5,332 bases of DNA from Actinomycetota bacterium (GCA_005885565.1 VAXK01000276.1:1-5332), one strand, 5' to 3'. Positions 1 to 5,332 are shown, counted from the stretch's first letter. A program made the numbers and translations. The notes: a model not told the origin generated them from the letters alone.

Positions 1-294
1 CACGTAGGTTCGCTCCGCCGAGAGCTCGGCGACGTCGGCGAGCATGCGCTCGAACGTGTAGCCGCGCTCGAGGAAGACCTCGAGCTGCTCCGGCGTGTCC
101 CACGTCGTGTAGCAGTGGACGCGCACGCCGCCGTCCTCGACCTGGACGAACGCCTCGAGCTTCTGGCAGCCGGGGTACTCCTGGACGTGTCCCTTGAGCG
201 CCTGCATCGAGCTGTAGACGGTCGGCCAGCTCTCCGCCGGGATGGTCCCGACGGTGCAGGTCGAGTACGTCACGTACGGAGGCGCAGCGGCCAT
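1..294 (-). CDS. ABM-like dimeric alpha/beta-barrel protein (3' end off window)
   Basis: I translated this gene by hand from the minus strand. It starts at ATG 294-292 and runs open for 98 codons to the window edge, so the C-terminus is missing. The product is soluble, with no signal peptide or membrane segment. It shows a beta-alpha-beta-beta-alpha-beta pattern: a strand near residues 7-17, a helix at 22-37, the segment YPGCQKLEAFVQ at 40-51, a strand at 57-64, TTWDTPEQLEVFLER at 65-79, a helix to about 92, then a last strand ERTYV. The Tyr-Pro-Gly-Cys turn and the Trp before the second helix are typical of ABM-family ferredoxin-like proteins. The Asn/Trp/His triad of IsdG-type heme oxygenases appears incomplete: the Trp is present, but Leu stands near the expected His. 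It shares one base with the preceding gene (TGATG), so it is probably the fifth gene of the oxidase operon. Its substrate is unknown. The fold call is moderate and the coding call strong. Confidence 0.72.
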   Translation of the reverse strand, partial: MAAAPPYVTYSTCTVGTIPAESWPTVYSSMQALKGHVQEYPGCQKLEAFVQVEDGGVRVHCYTTWDTPEQLEVFLERGYTFERMLADVAELSAERTYV

Positions 295-659
295 CAGAAC
301 TTCTGCCCCCAGACGAGGTGGCCCACGATCAGGACAACCGCGAAGCCCGCGAGGACCAGCGTGATCAGGAGGAAGAAGAGCGTCGCCGGGCCAGCGAGCT
401 CGGTCGTGTAGCCGCCGAAGCTGTCGATCGGGTAGATCCCGGTCCGCTGCCGGGTCGTGCGGTTCTGCCAGATCCACCAGACGATCGCGAGGCTGAGGAC
501 GATCGCGAACCCCCACAGCCACGCGAGCGACAGCCAGTCGACGGTCCAGGTCTTCGGCACGTGCAGCGTCTCCTGGTGGCCCTGGAGGTAGTGGTAGTAC
601 TCGCGCGCGTGCTGCGGCGAGTCGCCGTTCGGCATCGAGTGCGGGACGACTCCGCTCAT
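294..659 (-). CDS. Two-helix membrane protein with His-rich N-terminus, oxidase operon
   Basis: This encodes a 121-residue protein of unknown family. I place the start at ATG 659-657, because it overlaps the previous stop as ATGA and has a strong GAGGAGGAG ribosome site 8 bases upstream. An ATG ten codons earlier (689) lies deeper inside the preceding gene and lacks this fit. Residues 1-42 are hydrophilic and carry five histidines (7, 17, 23, 28, 33), Met9 and a Tyr-Tyr-His-Tyr run. Two membrane helices follow at about 43-64 and 91-116. The connecting loop has the basic stretch NRTTRQR and then YPIDSFGGYTTE. By the positive-inside rule the loop is cytoplasmic, so both termini face outside. 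Position suggests an accessory subunit or assembly factor of the oxidase, possibly handling copper or heme through the histidines. That role is inference. The protein has no CXXCH motif and no clear likeness to CcoP or CcoQ. Confidence 0.85.
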   Translation of the reverse strand: MSGVVPHSMPNGDSPQHAREYYHYLQGHQETLHVPKTWTVDWLSLAWLWGFAIVLSLAIVWWIWQNRTTRQRTGIYPIDSFGGYTTELAGPATLFFLLITLVLAGFAVVLIVGHLVWGQKF

Positions 660-949
660 TCCGCCCACTCCTCCTCGTCGAGCGCCCATTCGGGCGTGTA
701 GTAGTCCTCCTCCTCCACGAGCAGCGGGATGCCGCCCATCTGGTCGAGCTCCTGGAAGTGGCCCGCCTTCCAGGCGGCGAGGAACGCGATCAGCGCGAAG
801 CCCGAGAAGATGAAGAAGGTGTCCATCATCCAGTCGGTCATCACCCAGCGCGACTGCTTCGTCTCGGGCGCGTCATGGGCGAACGCGACGGCAGGCCACG
901 CCAGCGCCACCACGGCGGCGACGAACACCCAGAGCGCGAGCCGCCTCAC
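656..949 (-). CDS. Small signal-peptide/one-helix membrane protein, C-terminal half CcoS-like
   Basis: This encodes a 97-residue protein starting at GTG 949-947, which overlaps the previous stop as GTGA. Residues 1-24 form a signal peptide: MRR, a hydrophobic core, then AFA before His25. If it is cleaved there, the mature protein would begin HDAPE. A second hydrophobic segment spans about 44-60. It is followed by AAWKAGHFQELDQM (58-71) and a very acidic tail, with 10 Asp or Glu among residues 79-97. The order of membrane helix, Trp, Lys-x-Gly-x-Phe, Asp or Glu with Leu, then an acidic patch resembles CcoS, a small protein needed for cofactor insertion into cbb3 oxidases. CcoS normally lacks the N-terminal signal peptide, so this is at best a divergent relative. 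It could instead be a structural subunit in the CcoQ position. Coding status is strong because of the overlaps on both sides. The functional call is weak. Confidence 0.85.
   Translation of the reverse strand: MRRLALWVFVAAVVALAWPAVAFAHDAPETKQSRWVMTDWMMDTFFIFSGFALIAFLAAWKAGHFQELDQMGGIPLLVEEEDYYTPEWALDEEEWAE
668..676 (-). promoter_or_regulatory. Ribosome binding site deciding the start at 659
   Basis: On the minus strand the sequence GAGGAGGAG ends 8 bases before ATG 659. It matches the anti-Shine-Dalgarno well. It lies within the last codons of the preceding gene, where it also encodes glutamates. It favours start 659 over the in-frame ATG at 689 for the 121-residue membrane protein. Confidence 0.7.
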
Positions 950-2364
950 TCTTGCCCCGGCACGGTCGGCGGGATGGACCTCTGGGAGACGGGCGGCAGC
1001 TTCTCGCCGCGCGCCTTCGCGTCGGCCCAGGCGCGGTTCAGCAGGTCCTCGTAGATCGTCTTGATCCCCGCGGCCGCGTCCTGGAGCGACAGCGGCGTCT
1101 TACGGTCGTTGAGCTTGAAGTGGTCGGCCGCGGAGAGGCCCGGGAACATCCGCATCGCCTCCTGCATGAAGGGATCCGTCGGCGGCTTCTTCTGGAAGCT
1201 CGCGTTGTCGGCGATCTTCTGCCGCGTCTTCACCCAGGTCAGGAGGTCCTTCGAGGGCTGCCAGGTGATGTAGTCGGACGGCTCGGGGACGACGTTCGGC
1301 CGCAGCGTGTGGTTCGGGATCGTCTTCACGAAGAGGACGACGCGCCAGATGTCGTCCACCGAGAGGCGCTCGCCGAAGTTCTCCATCGCCGTGCCGGGCC
1401 AGCCGTGGAGGATGCGGTAGTAGAAGTCGCCGGGCCCCGTGTCGCCGCCGCAGCAGGCGTCGTCGGCGGAGGTGAAGTCCGCCGGCGGCGGCGACATGAA
1501 GGTCGCGGCCGGCCCCTTCCCGTCGCCGTTCAGGCCGTGGCAGCCGACGCAGCGCTGGAGGAAGACCTCCTTGCCGCGTAGCAGGTTCGCCTCGGTGACC
1601 GGGAGCGGGTCGGCCGAGAGCCAGTAGCTCCGGTCGATCTGGGCGAGGTTGGCCACCTCGGGGATCTGGCCCTTCGGCGGCGTCAGCGCCTTGTCGGGCT
1701 TCGCCCCCACGATCGGCTTGTGCGCGCCCGTGAAGCCGGTGTACGGCTGCGGGAAGCCCTGGTTCGCCGTCGCGACGTGCTTCGCGTACAGCTGGCCCGC
1801 GTAGCGGAGGAGGCCGCTCTTCCCGCTCCGCTGCTCGACGAAGGAGACGAGGTCGTCGACCTGCGCGTTCGAGAAGAGCGACTTCATGTCCGGCATCAGC
1901 GACATGGGATCGACGAAGCGCGGGTCGTAGAAGTGCGCCCGCTGCCAGTCGTCGGGATGCCAGCCGGACTCCTGCGAGAGGTCGGGCCCGGTGCGCTCGG
2001 TGCCGAGGATGTTCGGCGACTGGTCGTTGCCGTAGAAGTCGCCCGGCTGCGAGACCTTCGGGTAGAGGAAGTAGAGCGCCGCGCGCACGTCCTGCGGGCG
2101 CGAGTAGCCGGAGTGGCAGACGTAGCAGCCGTTCGAGGCGAAGAGGTTCCGGCCCTGGAGCGCCTGCTTCGAGAGCGGCGCCCAGTCCGCCGAGGCCGGC
2201 GGGTCGAAGGTGTGGATCGGGAGCCAGACGACGATGAAGACGACCGTGAAGAACGCGAGCATCCCGCCGATGCCGGCCATGAGCGGCGTGATGAGCATCC
2301 GCTCGCGCGGGTGCCGGACCCAGCCGCGCGGGATCGGAGGGCGGCCGTCCGGCCCGGAGCTCAC
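946..2364 (-). CDS. ccoO: CcoO-like/cytochrome c fusion, di-heme subunit II of cbb3-type oxidase
   Basis: This 472-residue, membrane-anchored di-heme cytochrome c should carry electrons to the catalytic subunit encoded just upstream. Start GTG 2364 overlaps the ccoN stop as GTGA. A single membrane helix at about 24-50 leaves the rest outside the membrane. The first heme domain is CcoO-like: CYVCH at 80-84, then GTERTGPDLS (121-130), DDWQRAH (138-144) and SLMPDM (155-160), where Met157 is the likely heme ligand. The second domain resembles a class I cytochrome c: CVGCHGLNGDGKGPA (272-286), then GTAMENF (324-330) with Met327 as the likely ligand. Canonical cbb3 enzymes carry one heme in CcoO and two in a separate CcoP, so this fusion has two of the usual three. 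Residues from about 352 to 472 form a polar tail with no recognised domain. A Cys-Cys pair (304-305) lies between the second heme site and its Met. No CuA motif is present. Met23 is a less likely alternative start. Confidence 0.93.
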   Translation of the reverse strand: MSSGPDGRPPIPRGWVRHPRERMLITPLMAGIGGMLAFFTVVFIVVWLPIHTFDPPASADWAPLSKQALQGRNLFASNGCYVCHSGYSRPQDVRAALYFLYPKVSQPGDFYGNDQSPNILGTERTGPDLSQESGWHPDDWQRAHFYDPRFVDPMSLMPDMKSLFSNAQVDDLVSFVEQRSGKSGLLRYAGQLYAKHVATANQGFPQPYTGFTGAHKPIVGAKPDKALTPPKGQIPEVANLAQIDRSYWLSADPLPVTEANLLRGKEVFLQRCVGCHGLNGDGKGPAATFMSPPPADFTSADDACCGGDTGPGDFYYRILHGWPGTAMENFGERLSVDDIWRVVLFVKTIPNHTLRPNVVPEPSDYITWQPSKDLLTWVKTRQKIADNASFQKKPPTDPFMQEAMRMFPGLSAADHFKLNDRKTPLSLQDAAAGIKTIYEDLLNRAWADAKARGEKLPPVSQRSIPPTVPGQE

Positions 2365-3854
2365 GTCGTCACCGGCGGCGGCGCGATCGCCTCGGCGACG
2401 ACGAGCGTCTCACGGCGGCGGCGCTCGGCCGTGTTCGTGGTGATCGTCAGGCCGATGTTGACCATCTGGACGATCCCGGAGACGACGATCATCGCCCCGA
2501 AGATCCCGCGCGCGATGTAGTACGGGTGCAGCTCCGGGAGGACGTTCACCTCGGGGATCCCGGCCTGCCAGTTGAAGCCCTGCTGGAAGCCGGCCAGCGT
2601 GAGCACGCTGAAGAACCCGGTGAAGCCGACGGTGACGAGCCAGTACTGCCACTCGGACAGGCTGCGGCTGAAGAGGGGCTTCGCGTAGATCTGGGCGACG
2701 ATGTAGTCGATCACGCCCATCCCGAGGATCGTGAACGCGCCGAGGAGCGCGAGATGGGCGTGGGCGACGACGAAGTTCGTGAAGTGCGTCAGCTTGTTGA
2801 AGGGCTGGATCGCCTCGAACGCGCCCTGGATGTTCACCAGGAAGTAGAAGAAGAACGCGGTCATCGTGAACCGCAGGGGCAGGTTCGTGAAGAACCGGTC
2901 CCAGTTGCCCTTCATCGTCCCGAGGATGTTGATCGTGAAGGCGAAGACCGGGACGAGCAGCATCCACGACGACACCTCGGCGATCGTCTTCAGCCAGGCC
3001 GGCGTCGGCGACTGGAGGATGTGGTGGTCGCCGACGCCCGTGTAGAAGAACGCCATCCCCCAGAAGCTGACGAGCGAGAGCGTGTAGCTGTAGAGCGGCG
3101 TGTTGGTGACGCGCGGGACGATGTAGTAGGTGAGCGCGAGCAGCATCGGCGTGAGCCAGAGGCCGAAGAGGTTGTGCGCGTACCACCAGTTGAGCATCGC
3201 GTCCGAGAGGCTCCCGGTGAGGGCGCCCGAGGGAGCGCCCCAGACGTGGCCCGGCCTCCAGATCACGTTCCCGATCGCGTAGTCGGTCGCGAGCCAGAGC
3301 GGGCTCGCGATGAAGAACCAGACGGAGACGTAGATCGGCCTGATCGTCCGGATCGCGACCGTCGCGAGGATGTTCACGGTGTTCGCGCACCAGATCACGA
3401 GCAGCGCGATGTCGATCGGCCAGATCAGCTCGCCGTACTCCCGCCCCTGGCTGTGGCCGGTGAGGAGCCCGACCACACCCAGCAGGAACATGACGTTCCA
3501 GGCCCACGCGCAGATCACGCCGAGCCGCTCGCTCCACATCCCGCGCGTGCCGACGAGGCGCGGGAGCATGTAGAAGAGCGCGCCGAAGTACATCATCGTC
3601 AGCCAGGCGAGGATCACGCCGTTCACGTGCGACGGGCGGACACGGCTGAAGGAGAGCCACGAGATCCCGCCGAAGGCCTCCGGGGTGACGAACTCGGTCG
3701 CGAGGACGAGGCCGAAGAGGTCGACGATCGTCAGCCAGACGATCGAGGAGATGATCCAGTGGCGGGCGGCGCTGTCGGGGTAGGGGAACCGCCGCCGCGC
3801 CTCCGCGCCTTCCGGGGCGTGCGGTTCGAGGACGGCAGCGCCGGCACGTGCCAT
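2361..3854 (-). CDS. ccoN: cbb3-type (C-family) heme-copper oxygen reductase catalytic subunit I
   Basis: This 497-residue integral membrane protein, with about twelve helices, reduces O2 to water and likely pumps protons. His76 (RPSHVNG) and His367 fit the low-spin heme b ligands. His365 in VAHAHLAL fits the b3 ligand, and His227 (WWYAHN) with His277-His278 (GVGDHH) fit CuB. Tyr271, six residues before His277, sits where C-family enzymes carry the cross-linked Tyr. Tyr257 and Ser260 match K-channel positions of the Vibrio and Pseudomonas enzymes. These features argue for an oxygen reductase rather than a NorB nitric oxide reductase, although the helix X segment AHAHLALLGAF has a NorB-like look. 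The conserved C-family helix IX Glu (FEG) is replaced by Gln343 in NIQG, with Glu347 one turn later. An N-terminal polar extension of about 30 residues precedes helix I. No Shine-Dalgarno is seen before ATG 3854. It is the first gene of the operon. Confidence 0.96.
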   Translation of the reverse strand: MARAGAAVLEPHAPEGAEARRRFPYPDSAARHWIISSIVWLTIVDLFGLVLATEFVTPEAFGGISWLSFSRVRPSHVNGVILAWLTMMYFGALFYMLPRLVGTRGMWSERLGVICAWAWNVMFLLGVVGLLTGHSQGREYGELIWPIDIALLVIWCANTVNILATVAIRTIRPIYVSVWFFIASPLWLATDYAIGNVIWRPGHVWGAPSGALTGSLSDAMLNWWYAHNLFGLWLTPMLLALTYYIVPRVTNTPLYSYTLSLVSFWGMAFFYTGVGDHHILQSPTPAWLKTIAEVSSWMLLVPVFAFTINILGTMKGNWDRFFTNLPLRFTMTAFFFYFLVNIQGAFEAIQPFNKLTHFTNFVVAHAHLALLGAFTILGMGVIDYIVAQIYAKPLFSRSLSEWQYWLVTVGFTGFFSVLTLAGFQQGFNWQAGIPEVNVLPELHPYYIARGIFGAMIVVSGIVQMVNIGLTITTNTAERRRRETLVVAEAIAPPPVTT

Positions 3855-3862
3855 CGGCGCGG

Positions 3863-3868
3863 ACGCTA
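3863..3868 (-). promoter_or_regulatory. Candidate -10 of a leaderless ccoN promoter
   Basis: Read on the minus strand, TAGCGT fits the TANNNT pattern and ends 8 bases before the ccoN ATG at 3854. No purine-rich ribosome site lies between them. A transcript starting at or next to the A of the ATG is therefore plausible, as is common in actinobacteria. No convincing -35 is visible at 16-18 bp spacing. The repeats at 3897-3923 would then sit at about -43 to -70, an activator-like position. This rests on pattern alone. Confidence 0.35.
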
Positions 3869-3896
3869 GGTGCGCTCGGCTCTCGGTAGGAGCCAG

Positions 3897-3934
3897 ATGA
3901 CAAACCTGTCATCGGCCTGTCATTTTCGCGTCAC
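3897..3934. promoter_or_regulatory. OmpR/PhoB-type operator: 11-bp phased CTGTCAT repeats plus inverted copy
   Basis: On the plus strand CTGTCAT occurs at 3906-3912 and again at 3917-3923, exactly 11 bp apart. A degenerate third copy, GCGTCAC, keeps GTCA in the same phase at 3928-3934. An inverted half-site, ATGACA at 3897-3902, pairs with the first copy to give the perfect arms of ATGACA-AACC-TGTCAT. The two direct copies match the E. coli Pho box half-site CTGTCAT and its 11-bp spacing. More generally, this is how tandem winged-helix response regulators bind DNA. The site lies midway between the divergent starts (3854 and 3964), next to an OmpR-family regulator gene. It is probably bound by that regulator. 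Whether it activates or represses either side cannot be read from sequence. Confidence 0.72.
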
Positions 3935-3940
3935 CCCGGG

Positions 3941-3946
3941 TATGGT
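3941..3946 (+). promoter_or_regulatory. Candidate -10 for the response regulator gene
   Basis: TATGGT matches four of six bases of TATAAT and lies 17 bases before ATG 3964, so transcription would start near 3953 with a very short leader. The second CTGTCAT copy occupies the -35 position, about 18 bp upstream. This is the arrangement seen at Pho-type activated promoters and fits autoregulation. Just before the ATG only the weak purine run GGCAGGCAGG is available as a ribosome site. Confidence 0.4.
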
Positions 3947-3963
3947 CGGCGCGGCAGGCAGGC

Positions 3964-4626
3964 ATGCGAATCCTGGTGACGGAGGACGAGCCCCGAATCC
4001 TCTCGTTCCTCGCGCGCGGGCTCGAGGCGGAGGGGTTCTCCGTCGACTCCGCGGCCGACGGCGCGGAGGCGCTCCGCCGCGTCAGCGGCGCCCACTACGA
4101 CCTCGTCGTCCTCGACCTCCTCCTCCCCCACGTCAACGGACTCACCGTCCTCTCCGAGCTGCGGCGCGCCCAGCCCGAGCTGCCGGTCGTGATCCTCTCG
4201 GCGCGTGCCGACCTCGCGACGAAGCTGCGCGGCTTCGCGCTCGGCGCGAACGACTACGTGCCGAAGCCCTTCTCGCTCGACGAGCTCATCGCGCGCATCC
4301 GCGCCCACCTTCGGCGCGGCGTGCCCGGCGACGCCAACGTCGTCCGCGTCGGTCGGCTGACCCTCGACCTCGCCCGCCGCCGCGCGTCGCTCGAGGACCA
4401 CTCGGCCGACCTCTCCGACCGCGAGTTCCGGCTCCTCCACCACCTCGCGCTCCACCCGGGCGAGATCGTGAGCCGCGAGCGCCTCCTCGCCGAGGTCTGG
4501 GGCTACCACTTCGACCCGGGGTCGAACGTCGTCGAGGTCTGCATCCGCCGCCTGCGCAAGAAGCTCGGCCCGGACGCGCCGATCGAGACCGTCCGCCACG
4601 CGGGGTACCGCCTTGCCGAGGCTTAG
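3964..4626 (+). CDS. OmpR/PhoB-family DNA-binding response regulator
   Basis: This 220-residue cytoplasmic transcription factor is of normal length for the family. The receiver domain spans about 1-118: Glu7 and Asp8 form the acidic pocket, Asp51 in VVLDLLLP is the phosphorylation site, Ser79 (ILSAR) and Tyr98 are the switch residues, and Lys101 in KPF is the conserved lysine. A short linker leads to a winged-helix domain at about 126-218. It contains LSDREFRLLHHLALHPGEIV, then LLAEVWGY, the recognition helix region VVEVCIRRLRKKLG and the closing wing motif TVRHAGYRL. The gene is divergent from the oxidase operon, and its stop lies inside the start of the kinase gene, so the two form a pair. 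The 11-bp repeats immediately upstream are its likely binding site. The signal is unknown. Candidates from context include respiration, oxygen, redox state or copper; phosphate is suggested only by the repeat sequence. Confidence 0.96.
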   Translation: MRILVTEDEPRILSFLARGLEAEGFSVDSAADGAEALRRVSGAHYDLVVLDLLLPHVNGLTVLSELRRAQPELPVVILSARADLATKLRGFALGANDYVPKPFSLDELIARIRAHLRRGVPGDANVVRVGRLTLDLARRRASLEDHSADLSDREFRLLHHLALHPGEIVSRERLLAEVWGYHFDPGSNVVEVCIRRLRKKLGPDAPIETVRHAGYRLAEA

Positions 4627-5332
4627 GCTCACCGGGCTCGAGCTGGCCTGGGGCGCGTTCGCAGTCGCGAACCTCGTCGCGATGGCGGTGTGGGAGGCGT
4701 GGGAGACGATTCCGTTTCACTTCATCTGGGTCAGCCTGACGCTGCTCTACGGGTTCCGAGTCTGGCGCGTCGGCCCGATGCTCGGCGTGCTCGGCTTCGT
4801 GATCGTCTCGACGGGCTCGCTGATCCTCTACGACGTCCACGTCGGGTCGCAGCTGGGAGGCGAGCTCACCGAGGTGCCGCTCATGTCGGCGATGTTCCTC
4901 GCCATGGTGTGGCACGCGCGGCGGCGGCAGGCCGCGCTGCGCGAGGTCGAGCAGCTCGCCGACGCGCGGGCCGCGCTCCTCGCGAGCCAGGAGCAGTTCC
5001 TCCACGACGCGTCGCACGAGCTCCGCACGCCGGTGACGATCGCGCGCGGCCACCTCGAGGTGCTGCGGCGGAGCGGGGCGAGCGCCGGCGAGATCGACGT
5101 CGCCCTCGACGAGCTCGGCCGGATCGAGCGCATCGTCGAGCGGCTGCTCCTGCTCGCGAAAGCCGACCGGCCGGACTTCCTCGCGCTGACCGAGATCGAA
5201 CTCGAGGCGTTCCTCGAGGACGTCTTCATGCGCTTCGCCGAAGTAGCGCCGCGCCGCTGGCGGCTCGGCGAGCTGGCGCGCGGGACGCTGACGGCGGACG
5301 CGGAGCAGCTCCGGATCGCGCTGGACGCGCTG
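4613..5332 (+). CDS. Membrane sensor histidine kinase (3' end off window)
   Basis: This is the partner kinase of the regulator just upstream. It is open from TTG 4613 to the window edge (240 codons). That start overlaps the regulator by 14 bases and has GGGG 7 bases before it. The next in-frame ATG (4682) would delete most of the first membrane helix, so TTG is preferred. Hydrophobic segments at about 9-27, 35-48, 55-73 and 88-101 make three or four membrane helices with short loops and no sizeable outside sensor domain. Residues 102-128 form a charged coiled-coil linker. The H-box follows as HDASHELRTPVTI (131-143), with His135 as the phosphorylation site. The second dimerisation helix covers about 165-189. 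Residues from about 205 begin the ATPase domain, but the N, G1 and G2 boxes lie beyond the window. Without a large sensor loop, it probably senses a signal within or at the membrane. Confidence 0.92.
   Translation, partial: MPRLRLTGLELAWGAFAVANLVAMAVWEAWETIPFHFIWVSLTLLYGFRVWRVGPMLGVLGFVIVSTGSLILYDVHVGSQLGGELTEVPLMSAMFLAMVWHARRRQAALREVEQLADARAALLASQEQFLHDASHELRTPVTIARGHLEVLRRSGASAGEIDVALDELGRIERIVERLLLLAKADRPDFLALTEIELEAFLEDVFMRFAEVAPRRWRLGELARGTLTADAEQLRIALDAL

Noticed and set aside
1..294. IsdG-type heme-degrading monooxygenase
   Set aside because: The fold fits, but the catalytic His position appears to be Leu and the N-terminal Asn is not seen, so a specific heme oxygenase call is not supported.
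1720..2520. Plus-strand open frame of 266 codons opposite the cytochrome c gene
   Set aside because: Antisense shadow with Arg/Glu/Val-biased composition and no recognisable motif.
2361..3854. Subunit I as a NorB-type nitric oxide reductase
   Set aside because: The helix X segment AHAHLALLGAF is NorB-like, but the Tyr six residues before the His-His pair and the K-channel Tyr/Ser are present, which fits a C-family oxygen reductase.
2526..3869. Long plus-strand open frame (447 codons) opposite ccoN
   Set aside because: It lies antisense to a clearly identified oxidase gene. The product is almost all Arg, Glu, Asp, Val and Pro, typical of a frame shadow in GC-rich DNA.
2410..3912. Second minus-strand open frame of 500 codons overlapping ccoN
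   Set aside because: It is the same strand in another frame, with Arg/Pro/His-rich composition and no domain. The ccoN frame has all the heme and copper ligands.
3897..3923. Fnr/Anr-type anaerobox upstream of the oxidase
   Set aside because: The palindrome ATGACA-AACC-TGTCAT has a 4-base spacer like an Fnr box, but its arms differ from TTGAT/ATCAA. The 11-bp direct repeats beside it better fit an OmpR-family site.
3870..4739. Plus-strand open frame of 289 codons over the response regulator
   Set aside because: It overlaps the regulator in another frame, is Arg/Pro-rich, and crosses the control region.
4286..5053. Minus-strand open frame of 255 codons opposite the regulator and kinase
   Set aside because: Arg/Gly-rich antisense shadow of two well-supported genes.

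Overview
The window is GC-rich and gene-dense. It reads as an aerobic bacterial chromosome segment, with strong G/C at third codon positions, GTG and TTG starts, overlapping genes and a likely leaderless promoter. These traits, plus the style of the oxidase subunits, suggest a high-GC actinobacterial-type organism, possibly in or near Thermoleophilia. That placement is an impression and is not shown by any marker gene.

Layout: bases 1-3854 on the minus strand hold a tightly packed operon of five genes. In transcription order they are: (1) a CcoN-type catalytic subunit of a C-family (cbb3-type) heme-copper oxygen reductase (3854-2361); (2) a membrane-anchored di-heme cytochrome c that joins a CcoO-like domain to a second cytochrome c domain and a long C-terminal tail (2364-946); (3) a 97-residue protein with a signal peptide and one later membrane segment, whose C-terminal half recalls CcoS (949-656); (4) a 121-residue two-helix membrane protein with a histidine-rich N-terminus (659-294); (5) a soluble protein resembling the antibiotic-biosynthesis-monooxygenase (ABM) ferredoxin-like fold (294 to beyond base 1). 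Consecutive genes overlap by 4, 4, 4 and 1 bases, which points to one transcript with translational coupling.

Bases 3855-3963 (109 bp) form the only intergenic region and are divergent. At its centre lie CTGTCAT direct repeats in 11-bp phase, plus an inverted copy, the geometry expected for an OmpR/PhoB-family response regulator. On the plus strand follow an OmpR-family response regulator (3964-4626) and a membrane histidine kinase (from TTG 4613), which is cut by the window end before its ATP-binding motifs.

Taken together, the window looks like a terminal oxidase operon with a divergently encoded two-component system that probably binds the shared control region, regulating itself and perhaps the oxidase. 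The core chemistry (O2 reduction by a heme b/b3-CuB centre fed by c-type hemes) is well supported. The less familiar parts are the fused two-heme subunit with its tail, the two small membrane proteins, the ABM-like protein, and the wiring to the two-component system. No RNA genes, CRISPR arrays, mobile elements or convincing terminators were seen.
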